A stretch of 64,000 bases of DNA from Vibrio hippocampi (GTDB lineage Bacteria; Pseudomonadota; Gammaproteobacteria; Enterobacterales; Vibrionaceae). The notes under the pieces were generated by a model. That model made no database searches and was not told where the DNA came from. It saw only the letters and a list, made by a program, of their open reading frames with translations. The DNA lies in assembly GCF_921292975.1 (NCBI RefSeq), contig NZ_CAKLCM010000003.1, positions 1,534,001-1,598,000 on the forward strand. Direction: 5' to 3'. Positions 44,953 through 54,610 of the stretch are shown here, in pieces (the first letter of the stretch is position 1; each line of letters starts with the position of its first letter). The translations under genes and the position numbers were made by a program.

Positions 44953-45843
44953 CTAATCCAATTTTAAGATCTCTTGAGTGAGCCAATTGATACCAGGTTG
45001 ATGGTCATAGAGTTTGTGGCTGAGAATACTTAACGACAACTCAGGGATCCCCTCCGGCAACTCAACTATCTTGAGCGGTAACATCTCAATCAATTGTGTG
45101 GCAATACGCAATGGCACACAAAAAAGCAACCCCGAACTGGCACTGATTCTGGCGCAAACCGAGTAGCTTTGTGCAACAAACTGAATAGTTCGATGCATCC
45201 TCTGTTTTTGCAACCAATCATCAATCGCATCATAAGCACTACCCACGATGGGCAGATGAACTTGTGGTTGACTAACAAACTCTCTTAAACCAAGGCGATC
45301 AGGGATATCCTTGTGATCGGCAATCACACCGACAAAAGGATCACTTAACCAAGGGCGACGATTAAAGTTACTGGAAACATACTGAACATTATCAACCCCA
45401 ACATACAGATCCAGTCGACCACTTTCCACTCGCTCCATTTTGACGTCCTCAGAGTTGATATCCACCGAGATGCGAACATTGGGCGCTTGGTGACTAAATT
45501 TATTTGCTAGTTGCGGCATGGCAAAAAATTCAAAGTAATCACACGCACCAATATAAAACGTTTGTGAATCTATCGCCGGATTGAAATTCATCTGCACTTG
45601 CAATGAGCGCTCTATTGTCGCAATGCCTTGGCGCAAGATCGGCAGCATTTGTTGCACGAATGGCGTCGGTTCCATCCCTGAAGCCGTGCGTATAAATAAT
45701 GGGTCATTTAAACGTTCCCGTAGCTTCGCTAAGTTGTGACTGGCAGCTGATTGACTGACATACAAGCGTTTGGCTGCACGCGTAATATTGCGCTCTTCAT
45801 CTAGCGCAACCAAAATTTTTAAGTGGTCAAAATCGACTGACAT
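44953..45843 (-). CDS. LysR-family regulator, divergent from aguB
   Basis: This 296-residue protein has an N-terminal winged helix-turn-helix (about 1-65; NITRAAKRLYVSQSAASHNLAKL) and a periplasmic-binding-like effector domain. It is divergently placed to aguB-aguA-permease with a 124-bp gap, so it probably controls that operon, perhaps in response to agmatine or putrescine (inference). A TCATGCAAACATGA inverted repeat at 45874-45887 lies in the shared gap. Confidence 0.93.
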   Translation of the reverse strand: MSVDFDHLKILVALDEERNITRAAKRLYVSQSAASHNLAKLRERLNDPLFIRTASGMEPTPFVQQMLPILRQGIATIERSLQVQMNFNPAIDSQTFYIGACDYFEFFAMPQLANKFSHQAPNVRISVDINSEDVKMERVESGRLDLYVGVDNVQYVSSNFNRRPWLSDPFVGVIADHKDIPDRLGLREFVSQPQVHLPIVGSAYDAIDDWLQKQRMHRTIQFVAQSYSVCARISASSGLLFCVPLRIATQLIEMLPLKIVELPEGIPELSLSILSHKLYDHQPGINWLTQEILKLD

Positions 45844-45873
45844 TCCTTTACCCGCCTGAATTATGAAAAAATC

Positions 45874-45887
45874 TCATGCAAACATGA
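45874..45887. promoter_or_regulatory. Inverted repeat in the LysR / aguB intergenic region
   Basis: TCATG and CATGA arms around CAAA form a small dyad just upstream of the lysR gene. It is a possible binding site for that regulator, but it lacks a strict T-N11-A form. Confidence 0.35.
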
Positions 45888-45967
45888 TAATAACCCATTA
45901 CGTGATAATGCTCGAGAGCGATATAGTTTTTCTTATCCATTAAGAAAGCGTCAACAAAGGAATAAGT

Positions 45968-46861
45968 ATGACCAAGAGAGTAACCGTTGCTGCAACACAA
46001 ATGAGCTGTAGTTGGGAACAAGAGGAAAACATTCAACGAGCAGATGAAATGGTGCGTGAAGCCGCAGGGAAAGGGGCGCAAATCATTCTATTACAAGAAC
46101 TTTTCGAAACACCCTATTTTTGTATCGAGATAGACCAAGCGCATATGAAATTAGCAACATCCGTCACTGACAACCCTGCAATTCAGCACTTTTCACAACT
46201 TGCCCAAGAGCTCGATGTTGTGATCCCGGTGAGTTTTTTTGAACGTGCTGGACAGGCGAGTTTTAATTCTATCGCCATCATTGATGCGAGCGGCGAAGTT
46301 CTTGGTGTGTATCGTAAAACGCATATCCCCGATGCCGATGCCTACCAAGAGAAGTTCTATTTCTCACCAGGTGATACTGGCTTTAAAGTTTGGCAAACCA
46401 AGTACGCCAAAATCGGAGTGGGTATTTGTTGGGATCAATGGTTCCCAGAAGCCGCCCGTGACATGGTGTTGCAAGGAGCTGAATTGCTTCTCTACCCAAC
46501 CGCTATCGGCAGTGAGCCTCGTCAACCAGAACTTGATTCTCAACCGCACTGGCAACGCGTCATGCAAGGGCATTCCGCGGCCAATATGGTACCTGTTATT
46601 GCATCAAATCGCATCGGAAGCGAACAAGCACAGTTGATAGAAAGCGAAATGACTTTCTATGGCACTTCGTTCATTACCGATCACACCGGCGCCAAAGTTG
46701 CAGAAATGGATCGCACGACAAGCGGAGTGATAGTTTATAGCTTTGATTTAGATTCCATCGACTTTGAACGTCGCGGTTGGGGTCTATTTAGAGATCGAGT
46801 TCCCAAAGCCTACCAACGCTTAGCGACACTCGATGGCAGCCTATCAGCACAAACGCTGTAA
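45968..46861 (+). CDS. aguB: N-carbamoylputrescine amidase AguB
   Basis: This 297-residue nitrilase-superfamily enzyme hydrolyses N-carbamoylputrescine to putrescine, CO2 and ammonia. The Glu-Lys-Cys triad is visible: Glu44 (LLQELFETPYFC), Lys117 (YRKTHIPD) and Cys154 (VGICWDQWFPE). These flanking words are specific to the carbamoylputrescine branch. It is first in the operon, with aguA 55 bp downstream. Confidence 0.96.
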   Translation: MTKRVTVAATQMSCSWEQEENIQRADEMVREAAGKGAQIILLQELFETPYFCIEIDQAHMKLATSVTDNPAIQHFSQLAQELDVVIPVSFFERAGQASFNSIAIIDASGEVLGVYRKTHIPDADAYQEKFYFSPGDTGFKVWQTKYAKIGVGICWDQWFPEAARDMVLQGAELLLYPTAIGSEPRQPELDSQPHWQRVMQGHSAANMVPVIASNRIGSEQAQLIESEMTFYGTSFITDHTGAKVAEMDRTTSGVIVYSFDLDSIDFERRGWGLFRDRVPKAYQRLATLDGSLSAQTL

Positions 46862-46916
46862 ACGCAATCAACAGCAAACGCAATCAACAAGGTTCAATAC
46901 TGATAGGAGACAAGTT

Positions 46917-48014
46917 ATGTCAAAGAAATTAACCACCACCCCAAAACAAGACCACTTTAGAATGCCAGGGGAGCATGAGACACAGGATGCAGTTTGGCTT
47001 GTCTGGCCGGAACGAACTGACACCTGGCACTGGGGGGCAAAGCCCGCGCAAACGGCATTTGTCAACGTGGCGGAAGCCATTGCTGAGGTTACGCCTGTTA
47101 CCATGATTGTTTCGGCACGCCAGTATGACAATGCGCGTCGTCGCCTCTCTAGCCACATTCGCGTGATAGAAATGACCACTGATGACTCTTGGCTGAGAGA
47201 CAGTGGTCCCAGCTATGTTGTTGATGACAAAGGCAACCGTCGAGCCGTCGATTGGCAATTTAACGCATGGGGAGGCTTCTTAGCGGGTGCATTTTCGCCT
47301 TGGGATGCTGACGATGCCGTTGCCCGTAAAGTAGCGAATATCAACCATGATGACTATTATCGCGCGCCTCTAGTCCTTGAGGGCGGGTCGATTCATGTTG
47401 ATGGTGAAGGTACTTTATTTACCACCGAAGAGTGTCTGCTGCATCCAAGCCGCAACCCAGAGATGAGTAAACTCGAGATTGAGGCGCATTTAAAGCAACA
47501 CCTTAATATCGACAAGGTGATTTGGCTGCCTTTAGGGCTGTATGCCGACGAAGATACTAATGGTCACGTTGACAACCTGATTCACGTTGCACGCCCTGGT
47601 GAAGTCGTTTTATCTTGGACGGATGATACTCGTGACCCACAGTATAAAATTTCCCAAAAAGCCTATGAAGTATTAAGCCAAACCAAGGATGCCAAAGGTC
47701 GCTCTCTTATCATTCACAAATTACAAACGCCTGGTCCTTTGTATATCACTGAAAATGAAGCACAAGGGTTTGATCACATCGATGAAATTGATCGACAGGT
47801 AGGTACAAGGCTTGCCGGCAGTTACGCGAATTTTTTGATTACCAATCAACGCATTATTTTTCCGCTACTTGATGACAAGCAAGATGCACAAGCTCAACAG
47901 ACTCTGCAAGAGATTTTCCCCTCTTATCAGGTCGTTGGTGTACCGGGTCGAGACATCTTGCTCGGTGGGGGCAATATCCATTGCATCACTCAGCAGATCC
48001 CTGCCATCAAATGA
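46917..48014 (+). CDS. aguA: Agmatine deiminase AguA
   Basis: This 365-residue amidinotransferase-fold enzyme turns agmatine into N-carbamoylputrescine and ammonia. Motifs: VWLVWPER at the N-terminus, TDDSWLRDSGPSYVV, LEGGSIHVDGEG, HVDNLIHV, and the catalytic Cys356 in GGGNIHCITQQ. ATG 46917 follows TAGGAGA; the upstream frame through the end of aguB is not the real start. With AguB it completes agmatine-to-putrescine conversion. Confidence 0.97.
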   Translation: MSKKLTTTPKQDHFRMPGEHETQDAVWLVWPERTDTWHWGAKPAQTAFVNVAEAIAEVTPVTMIVSARQYDNARRRLSSHIRVIEMTTDDSWLRDSGPSYVVDDKGNRRAVDWQFNAWGGFLAGAFSPWDADDAVARKVANINHDDYYRAPLVLEGGSIHVDGEGTLFTTEECLLHPSRNPEMSKLEIEAHLKQHLNIDKVIWLPLGLYADEDTNGHVDNLIHVARPGEVVLSWTDDTRDPQYKISQKAYEVLSQTKDAKGRSLIIHKLQTPGPLYITENEAQGFDHIDEIDRQVGTRLAGSYANFLITNQRIIFPLLDDKQDAQAQQTLQEIFPSYQVVGVPGRDILLGGGNIHCITQQIPAIK

Positions 48015-48093
48015 ATCACTAAATCACTAAACGCAAGTATCAAGATTTTGCCCAATGACGGGCAGCTTCTCCAATTCAATTGGGATGAATATT

Positions 48094-49488
48094 ATGGAAA
48101 ATAAACAAAAATTAGGGCTATTTAGCGTCGTCGCCTTCATGTTGTCAGGTCTACTGGGTATCGATGCACTCGCGCCAGCAGCAGGGATTGGTCCCAGCGT
48201 ATTTGGCTGGTGGTTACTGGTCATTGGACTCTTTGTTGTTCCTTACGCGCTTATCGTCTGTGAACTCAGTGCAGCCTATCCCGGCACCAGTATCTATGAG
48301 TGGGTGCTAAGAGGGATGGGGAAACGCAATGCCGCGCGAGTCAGTTGGTATTACTGGATCAACGTACCTTTCTGGATGCCATCAATCTTTTTGATCTGTG
48401 GCGGTATGCTGGCAGAGCTATTTTGGCCAGAGATGTCGACTTGGGGCATATGCAGTATCGCGATTGTCATGGTTTGGGCAACGATTTTTGTTGCTAATGC
48501 ATCGCTCGATTTTGGAAAAATCATCAACGCTATTGGCAGCTTCTCTAAGGTAGCGATCTTGTTAGCCTTTGTGATCGGCGGCTACTTGCTGACACAAGAT
48601 CAGCCCCTAATAGTGAACGAGATTAATCTCGACACCATGACGCCGTCGATGGAAGATACCTTCACCTATGCTCCAACGTTGATCTATATGTTCCTTGGTG
48701 TTGAGATCATTGCCTGCATGGGACCTAATATTCAACGCCCGGAGCGCAATATTCCGTTAGGGATTTTCATTTCATTGGCTATCATCATCGTGCTCTATGG
48801 ATTAGCAGCTTTCGCCATGCTGATTGCCATCCCTGAAGATCAACTCTCACTCGTTGCCGGTCTAGTTCAAACGCTAAAAATTCTGTACGGAGACTCTGCC
48901 TTTGGTCAATTTGTCACCATTGCACTGTCTCTGTTGGCAACTCTTGGACTGTTTACCTATCTTACTCCTTGGGTTATGGCGGTTTCTCGAGCTGCGGCAG
49001 AAGCGGCTAATGACAACGAAATGCCAGCCATCTTTGCGAAAACCAACAAAGCGGGTGCACCTTATGGCGCTAACATGCTCACCGGCATTATTGCCACCAT
49101 TGCTCTTGTGTTACTAGGTATGGTCTCTGGCAGTGCGGACGATCTCTTCTGGGCGTTGTTCTCTTTTGCCAATGTTTTGTGCTTTGTTGCCTATATTTTC
49201 TTCTTTGTCTCTTTCTTACGCTTACGTCAAAAAGAACCCGAAATTGTAAGACCGTTCAAAATACCGGGTGGTACGCCTATCGCAGCTTTGATGGCTCTGA
49301 TCCCAGCCGCGATACTAGCAATATCCGGTCTGCTCTTTGTTTTTCCAGATATTCTCAGTGGCGTCATCGATTGGGACTACTCAAGCCCGACCGTTTACGC
49401 ACTAGTTATTGCTCTGCTCGTTATTGAGGTGAGCATAAGTAAACTGCAGAGTAACCAGAAGTTCAAACTGGCGAGTAGTAATGGCTAG
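48094..49488 (+). CDS. APC-family amino acid/polyamine permease
   Basis: This 464-residue transporter has about twelve membrane helices. The N-terminal helix contains FMLSGLLGIDALAPAAGIGPS, a variant of the Gly-rich TM1 of APC carriers. ATG 48094 (MENKQKLG) has TGGG at suitable spacing; ATG 48085 is possible. It follows aguA on the same strand, so it may import agmatine or exchange agmatine and putrescine; this is inference. A hairpin follows the stop. Confidence 0.9.
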   Translation: MENKQKLGLFSVVAFMLSGLLGIDALAPAAGIGPSVFGWWLLVIGLFVVPYALIVCELSAAYPGTSIYEWVLRGMGKRNAARVSWYYWINVPFWMPSIFLICGGMLAELFWPEMSTWGICSIAIVMVWATIFVANASLDFGKIINAIGSFSKVAILLAFVIGGYLLTQDQPLIVNEINLDTMTPSMEDTFTYAPTLIYMFLGVEIIACMGPNIQRPERNIPLGIFISLAIIIVLYGLAAFAMLIAIPEDQLSLVAGLVQTLKILYGDSAFGQFVTIALSLLATLGLFTYLTPWVMAVSRAAAEAANDNEMPAIFAKTNKAGAPYGANMLTGIIATIALVLLGMVSGSADDLFWALFSFANVLCFVAYIFFFVSFLRLRQKEPEIVRPFKIPGGTPIAALMALIPAAILAISGLLFVFPDILSGVIDWDYSSPTVYALVIALLVIEVSISKLQSNQKFKLASSNG

Positions 49489-49525
49489 CAAGTCGCTATT
49501 TCAAGCAAGTCATCTCTAGTAAACA

Positions 49526-49555
49526 ACGGGAGCTTTTCATTTGAAAGGCTCCCGT
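49526..49555 (+). terminator. Hairpin after the permease gene
   Basis: ACGGGAGC (49526-49533) and GCTCCCGT (49548-49555), with extra inner pairs, form a stem. The following CATTTCATT is a weak T tract. Confidence 0.65.
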
Positions 49556-49568
49556 CATTTCATTGCTC

Positions 49569-50879
49569 TCAATCTAAATACGGCAGCACCAACTGGCGAA
49601 TATTCACTCTAGCGCCCAACCTTGCTGCAAGCAGGTACATTCCGCCAATCTTACGGTGTAAAAACAGTGCATCAGCGGGAGGCGTGTGCCAATAGTCCTG
49701 CTCCATGCTCAATACAGTTCCTGCTTCACGTAATCTGAGCGCTAAGCCACTGGCTCGAAAATCGTAGGCTTCATCCACCAACATCGGTTCGCAAGCGGTT
49801 TTAACTAAATCAAGCACAGCTTGACGCTGCGATGGCATGATGGATTCACTAAAAAAGCCGATCTGTTCCAAGGCTCGATTGAGCCCAACTTCATCCCCCT
49901 TTATTGCGGCGATAAAAGCTTGCCGATAACCGCCACTGAATCGCTCGCTGTATTCTCGAGTCGCACCAAAATCCAGCAGTCCAATCTGCTTTTCCTGCTC
50001 TAGGTACACGTAGTTGGCAAAGTTAGGATCGGTTTGCACCATCTTGAATTCAAACAGTTCTCTAAACAGTAAATCCAACAGGTTATGCATAACGAAATCT
50101 TTCGTCGCTTGATCGGCATGTTCGACCTGCTCAATGGCATAGCCTTCAACAAACGCCATCGCTAACACGGATTCACTGGAACACTCATGGTAGATTTTCG
50201 GCACCACAAAGTGGGGATGAGAGTGAAGCGCTTGATGATAGCGCTCGGCAAACTGAGCTTCGCGGCAATAATCGGCTTCATCATGCAACTGTTTCTTGGC
50301 CTCTTCCAACAATCCCTTGTAATCGACAGATTCTGGAATCAAACCCACCACTCTGAGTAAGGTGCCGACATTATTCACATCGCTATCAATGCTTTTGCGA
50401 ATGCCCGGATATTGCACCTTGACCGCCATTTTTGCGCCATCATCATTGTAGGCTTGGTGTACCTGCCCTATCGACGCGCTGGCTAATGGTTTAAAGGTAA
50501 ACGCCGCAAACGTGGACTTCCAATTCGGACCCAGTGCTTGCTCCATCACTTGGTTGAGTTGCTTGGCAGGCAATGGATCAGCATCAGAACGCAAACGCGC
50601 CAATATCTCCGCCAGTTCTGGCTGCAATATATCACCAGCGTCCATAGACAACATCTGACCCAGCTTCATTGCCGCTCCCCGCAAATGCGCCAATTGGTCG
50701 GTGAGGCGAGTAATATTTTGTGGTGTCAGTAATAGATCTTTCGCGCTGGGACGTTGACCTTGTAGCATCTGTTTCGCCCCCTCGGCGGCGACATTGCCTG
50801 CAACTCGGGTGGCCAATGAAGCAAACTTACTAAACCTCGCGAGTCTGTGCGTCGGTAGGTTGGTTTCTCTTTCTGCCAT
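49569..50879 (-). CDS. ABC1/ADCK (UbiB-like) atypical kinase family protein
   Basis: This 436-residue protein has the family KxGQ motif in AAMKLGQMLSMDAGDIL (near residues 90-105), the Ala-rich nucleotide loop ASASIGQVHQA, the ATP-site Lys in AVKVQYPGI, and metal/catalytic words QTDPNFANY and GLLDFGATRE. ABC1 kinases support coenzyme Q synthesis or lipid homeostasis. This one lacks the long C-terminal membrane helices of UbiB, so it is closer to the soluble ADCK3-like group. It is a single gene; its substrate is unknown. Confidence 0.9.
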   Translation of the reverse strand: MAERETNLPTHRLARFSKFASLATRVAGNVAAEGAKQMLQGQRPSAKDLLLTPQNITRLTDQLAHLRGAAMKLGQMLSMDAGDILQPELAEILARLRSDADPLPAKQLNQVMEQALGPNWKSTFAAFTFKPLASASIGQVHQAYNDDGAKMAVKVQYPGIRKSIDSDVNNVGTLLRVVGLIPESVDYKGLLEEAKKQLHDEADYCREAQFAERYHQALHSHPHFVVPKIYHECSSESVLAMAFVEGYAIEQVEHADQATKDFVMHNLLDLLFRELFEFKMVQTDPNFANYVYLEQEKQIGLLDFGATREYSERFSGGYRQAFIAAIKGDEVGLNRALEQIGFFSESIMPSQRQAVLDLVKTACEPMLVDEAYDFRASGLALRLREAGTVLSMEQDYWHTPPADALFLHRKIGGMYLLAARLGARVNIRQLVLPYLD

Positions 50880-51032
50880 AAGTTGCTCCTCTGTTTGTTA
50901 TCGTTTACGAACTATCACTGCTATTGGAGCAAATTTAGCGAGTTTAATTATGGTCACACGACAACCCGCACCAACATTGACTATGCTCATTACAGTCTCA
51001 TGTTAACCACACACGATTGCAAGGAGAGAGCC

Positions 51033-51413
51033 ATGGAAATCAATCCTGTTGCTTGGTTTGAAATCTACGTTGATGATATGCCAAGAGCGAAAGCCTTTTA
51101 TGAAGCCGTCTTTGAGGTTCAATTAGAAGCCATTGCAACGCCAAATGACACCGAATTGGAAATGTGGGGCTTTCCCAGCTCAATGGATCACTATGGCGCA
51201 GCTGGCGCATTAGCCAAAATGACCAATGTTAGCGCCGGAGGCAATAGCACTCTGGTCTATTTTGCGTGTCAGGATTGTGCGGTGCAGCAAGCGCGAGCCA
51301 AGGTTCAGGGTGGTGAAATACATAACCCGAAAATGTCGATTGGCGAACATGGATTTATCAGCCTAGTGTCGGATACCGAAGGCAATATGATTGGTCTTCA
51401 CTCAATGGTGTAG
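51033..51413 (+). CDS. VOC-family (glyoxalase/bleomycin-resistance fold) protein
   Basis: This 126-residue protein has the VOC beta-alpha-beta-beta-beta pattern: WFEIYVDDMPRAKAFYEAVF, then GGEIHNPKMSIGEHGFISLVSDTEGNMIGLHS. The C-terminal D-x-E-G-N-x-(I/V)-G-L-H is usual for this family. AAGGAGAG is just before ATG 51033. It may bind a metal; no substrate can be assigned. Confidence 0.9.
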   Translation: MEINPVAWFEIYVDDMPRAKAFYEAVFEVQLEAIATPNDTELEMWGFPSSMDHYGAAGALAKMTNVSAGGNSTLVYFACQDCAVQQARAKVQGGEIHNPKMSIGEHGFISLVSDTEGNMIGLHSMV

Positions 51414-51707
51414 CCGCACCTTTCGTCGCTTTACAATGTAAATTATTATTTTTTGCGGCTTGATGGTGGGTAATGCGCTTACTCACCTCACGCTTGCCGT
51501 ATTGCCATCTATACTGTAGCTATACACCTAGACGCATAACAGTAATGAACCTCAGCCCCTCCGCGACCTCATTGAGAATCTTTTTCCTCAAGAGGGCTTT
51601 GGAGAAGTACCCGTTTCAATACAGCGTTGCGTCTAATTCGACACAAGCACTAGTTAACATAAACACTAGTCAACACAAGCAATTATCCTTAGAAAAGGTC
51701 GTAGGTT

Positions 51708-52322
51708 ATGCCAGTTACCTTATCGGACAATAGAAAACTCACCGACTTCGATCTCTCGGTGCTGTTGGATATCGTCACACACACACTTGAACACTATTTA
51801 TCAGGTGCCCCTATTGAGCCACTGACGCTTAGCGACTACCCCACGCGCTTAACGGTACCGGGTGCCTGTTATGTCACACTCACCGTCGCCGGTAAACTGC
51901 AAGGCTGCATCGGCACCACAATGACTCAGATGCCACTGGTGCAAGAAGTACAAAGAAAAGCCTTAGGCGCGGCCTGTCAAGATCAACGCTTCACTCCCCT
52001 TGTCGCAGAGCAAGCCGATGAGTTAACCATCGAAGTCTCGGTACTCACGCCGCCTACAAGCTTACCCATTGAGTCAGAAGCCATGTTGCTTGATTACCTA
52101 CAAACCCACCAATGCGGCTTAGTGCTTCAACATGGCAGCAAAAGCGCACTGTTGTTACCCCAAGTCTGGGAAAAGCTGCCCGAGCCGCAGCAATTCCTGC
52201 AACACTTAAAACAAAAAGCAGGTTGGAGCAATGATTACTGGCATGATGACATTTGTGTCTCTCGGTTTGATGTCGAGTCTGCACAGCGCCCCTTTCATCA
52301 CCGACAAGAAGAGAAATCGTAG
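51708..52322 (+). CDS. AMMECR1-domain protein (AmmeMemoRadiSam system protein A-like)
   Basis: This 204-residue AMMECR1-fold protein has LQGCIGT, the invariant core motif, RFTPLVAEQADELTIEVSVLTPP, and GLVLQHGSKSALLLPQVWEKLP. In many prokaryotes this domain is encoded beside a MEMO-like protein and a radical-SAM enzyme. Neither partner is adjacent here: the left neighbour is a VOC protein and the right neighbour is a convergent AraC regulator. It therefore appears as an orphan, or its partners are elsewhere. Its molecular role is not established. Confidence 0.88.
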   Translation: MPVTLSDNRKLTDFDLSVLLDIVTHTLEHYLSGAPIEPLTLSDYPTRLTVPGACYVTLTVAGKLQGCIGTTMTQMPLVQEVQRKALGAACQDQRFTPLVAEQADELTIEVSVLTPPTSLPIESEAMLLDYLQTHQCGLVLQHGSKSALLLPQVWEKLPEPQQFLQHLKQKAGWSNDYWHDDICVSRFDVESAQRPFHHRQEEKS

Positions 52323-52333
52323 TTCAGCACTAC

Positions 52334-53242
52334 TTAGTGTTTGGTGCGATATTCTCGAGGTGTCACGCCCACCTTGGCTTTAAATAACTTGGAAAAGTGC
52401 TGTGGGTACTCAAACCCAAGATCGTAGGCAATTTGGGTGATACTTTGCTTGCTGCTCAGCATTTGACCTTTAGCTTTTTCGATCAAAAACAAGTGAATAT
52501 GCTCAAGAGCATTTTTTCCGGTCTGCTGCTTCAGTAAATCACTCAGATAATAAGGCGATAATCCTAGTTGTTGACCACAATACTGCACACTTGGAATGCC
52601 TCGCTCAGTGGGCTTATCGCTTTGATAGTATTGATGTAAGAAGTGGTTGAGTTTGTTGATGTACTCATCATTGAGATTGGCGCGCACCATAAATTGACGG
52701 TCGTAAAATCGAGAGCAGTAACGAAGTAGCAGTTCGATATTGGAGCAAATCAAGCTTTGAGTATGGCTGTCCATGTTTTGATCACACTCCACTTCGATAT
52801 TGCGAGCAATGTCACTGACCATAGCGATTTCTCGCTCGGAAAGATGGAGCGCTTCATTGCTTTCGTAATTGAAGAAAGTGTATTGGTCTATCTTTACCCC
52901 TAAATCGGTCTTTCGGATCAGATCGGGATGAATGGCGATAGTCCATCCTATACTGTTCGCTGGTGATTCTATCGATTCCACCCTCACCTCTTGATTAGGC
53001 GAGATAAACGTCATGGTGCCATCGTCGAAGTCATAGGTTGTCTGACCGTAACCAAAGGTGCAACTGGCGCCATCTTTAAGAGAAAGCAGATAAACCCCAA
53101 AGGTGAGATTCGCCGCTTGACCGTACACCTTAGCGCTCACCTCTTTCTGATGAATCACGCTCACTAATGGGTGCAGAGGGCGTCCAAGCCCCAAGCTTTT
53201 ATGCAGTGTCGATATCGTGTCAATATGTAAGCGTTCGGTCAT
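52334..53242 (-). CDS. AraC-family transcriptional regulator
   Basis: This regulator of about 302 residues has an N-terminal cupin-like sensing domain and a C-terminal pair of helix-turn-helices (about 200-300; GQQLGLSPYYLSDLLKQQ and SITQIAYDLGFEYPQHFSKLFK with VGVTPREYR). The frame is open upstream to 53395 and overlaps the next gene, but ATG 53242 (MTERLHID) gives a normal family length. It lies 44 bp after the lipoprotein hydrolase gene on the same strand. The effector is unknown. Confidence 0.87.
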   Translation of the reverse strand: MTERLHIDTISTLHKSLGLGRPLHPLVSVIHQKEVSAKVYGQAANLTFGVYLLSLKDGASCTFGYGQTTYDFDDGTMTFISPNQEVRVESIESPANSIGWTIAIHPDLIRKTDLGVKIDQYTFFNYESNEALHLSEREIAMVSDIARNIEVECDQNMDSHTQSLICSNIELLLRYCSRFYDRQFMVRANLNDEYINKLNHFLHQYYQSDKPTERGIPSVQYCGQQLGLSPYYLSDLLKQQTGKNALEHIHLFLIEKAKGQMLSSKQSITQIAYDLGFEYPQHFSKLFKAKVGVTPREYRTKH

Positions 53243-53286
53243 ACGAGCTCTCTTGTTATCGGCTGATGTGCTTGTCTGGTAGAACA

Positions 53287-54438
53287 TCATTGAACCATAG
53301 TTGCCATGGTCGATTGTAGCTGTTTGAAGTAAGGATTCCAGGTTAACCTTGCGTGGACCTTGTTGTCTTCGGTATATCCCCAAGCTGAAAACCAAACCGG
53401 TTCTCCGCGTTCACACGCATCTCTATCTGATTCACTAAAGCTATTTTCGCAGATTAACTTCTCCGCATGTTGACCATAGTAGCGATTCTCAGGCGCAAAC
53501 AACGAGCTCATATGCGAAGCGGTACTGATGTGTAAATCGTCACGCTTCATAGAGTAAACCGCCACGTTCTCCATCCCTTGTACAGCCTGCTCAGAACCAT
53601 ACCAAATCATCTGGCTGTTCGGGTTAATAAAATGGTTTTCGAAATAGTTCGCTAGCGCCTTAGCATCAATCACACTGTCCGCTTCACTCACAACCATCAA
53701 GGTCGGCATCGTCAAGGTATTATGCTTAAGTTTATCTCGCAATACTTTGGCACTCTCTGAGTAAGCCAACGCTGCAACAATCGGCGCTGAGTTGTACTTG
53801 GCAAAGTTACGTTCAGGCGCCGTCCAACCATCGGTAAACAGGGAAACAAACGGTGTGAGTTTTTCTAAGACAGGGGTCACGGTCTGGAAACCAGGAGAAA
53901 ACAGCATCAACCCATCAATGTTTCCCTCCTCCATCGCATGAATGGTGACAAGATTGCCTCCGGTCGAGAATCCTCCTAGCCAAACCTGTTGATGGTTACC
54001 CCTAAGCATAGTCGCATAATGGTGCACCAGCAGTTGCCAGTCAGAATAGGTGGCGTGCGCCATGTGAGCAGGATTGCTGCCATGCCCAGGCAGTAAGAGC
54101 GTTTGCACATAGAAACCTTGAGTCACTAGGCTCTGCGCCACATCGCGGAAACTAAACGGTGAATCACCTAATCCATGAACCAATAAAATGGCTTTGTCTG
54201 AATCTGGACTGCCCATCTGAAATGGCATGTTCATCTGCATCTCTCTCGCTTTATCTTGCGAAATAAAGGCACGATTCTCCAGTAGCCAGTCTTCGGTTGC
54301 CGCCAAATAGTGATCAAAATCTGGCTGAATGTAGTTGTAATAATGCTCAGACTGGTGCAGATCGGCTTGGTATTGATCCGGCGTCGCACAGCCCGCTAAT
54401 AGCAACAAACCCACCACCAAAGAAAACAACGACTTCAT
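53287..54438 (-). CDS. Alpha/beta-hydrolase lipoprotein
   Basis: This 383-residue protein has lipobox LLAGC (Cys17) and then an alpha/beta-hydrolase fold: oxyanion-region LLVHGLGDSPFSF, LLPGHGSNPAHM, nucleophile elbow GGFSTGG, an acidic residue in VVSEADSVID and a His in DLHISTASHMSS. These support a serine hydrolase, likely a lipase or esterase, anchored in the envelope. ATG 54438 fits the GAGG spacing better than 54441. It is upstream of the AraC gene on the same strand, so the two may be linked. Confidence 0.87.
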   Translation of the reverse strand: MKSLFSLVVGLLLLAGCATPDQYQADLHQSEHYYNYIQPDFDHYLAATEDWLLENRAFISQDKAREMQMNMPFQMGSPDSDKAILLVHGLGDSPFSFRDVAQSLVTQGFYVQTLLLPGHGSNPAHMAHATYSDWQLLVHHYATMLRGNHQQVWLGGFSTGGNLVTIHAMEEGNIDGLMLFSPGFQTVTPVLEKLTPFVSLFTDGWTAPERNFAKYNSAPIVAALAYSESAKVLRDKLKHNTLTMPTLMVVSEADSVIDAKALANYFENHFINPNSQMIWYGSEQAVQGMENVAVYSMKRDDLHISTASHMSSLFAPENRYYGQHAEKLICENSFSESDRDACERGEPVWFSAWGYTEDNKVHARLTWNPYFKQLQSTMATMVQ

Positions 54439-54610
54439 CATAACCTCACTCACACCCAATCTTGAATACCAGCATGTTAGTGAATAGAGACCGCTGAAAC
54501 TTACACATTTCTCAAAATTAGTTAACGATTTTCCAGAAGTTGTCTGCGTGTTTTTTATATTGGCGATTTATGCGACTTTTTGGCGAATAAAAGCGATGTT
54601 GATCCATTCG

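Noticed and set aside
51473..51733. Open frame of 86 codons before the AMMECR1 gene
   Set aside because: It overlaps the real start, has no ribosome-binding site and shows no family resemblance; not accepted as a MEMO remnant.
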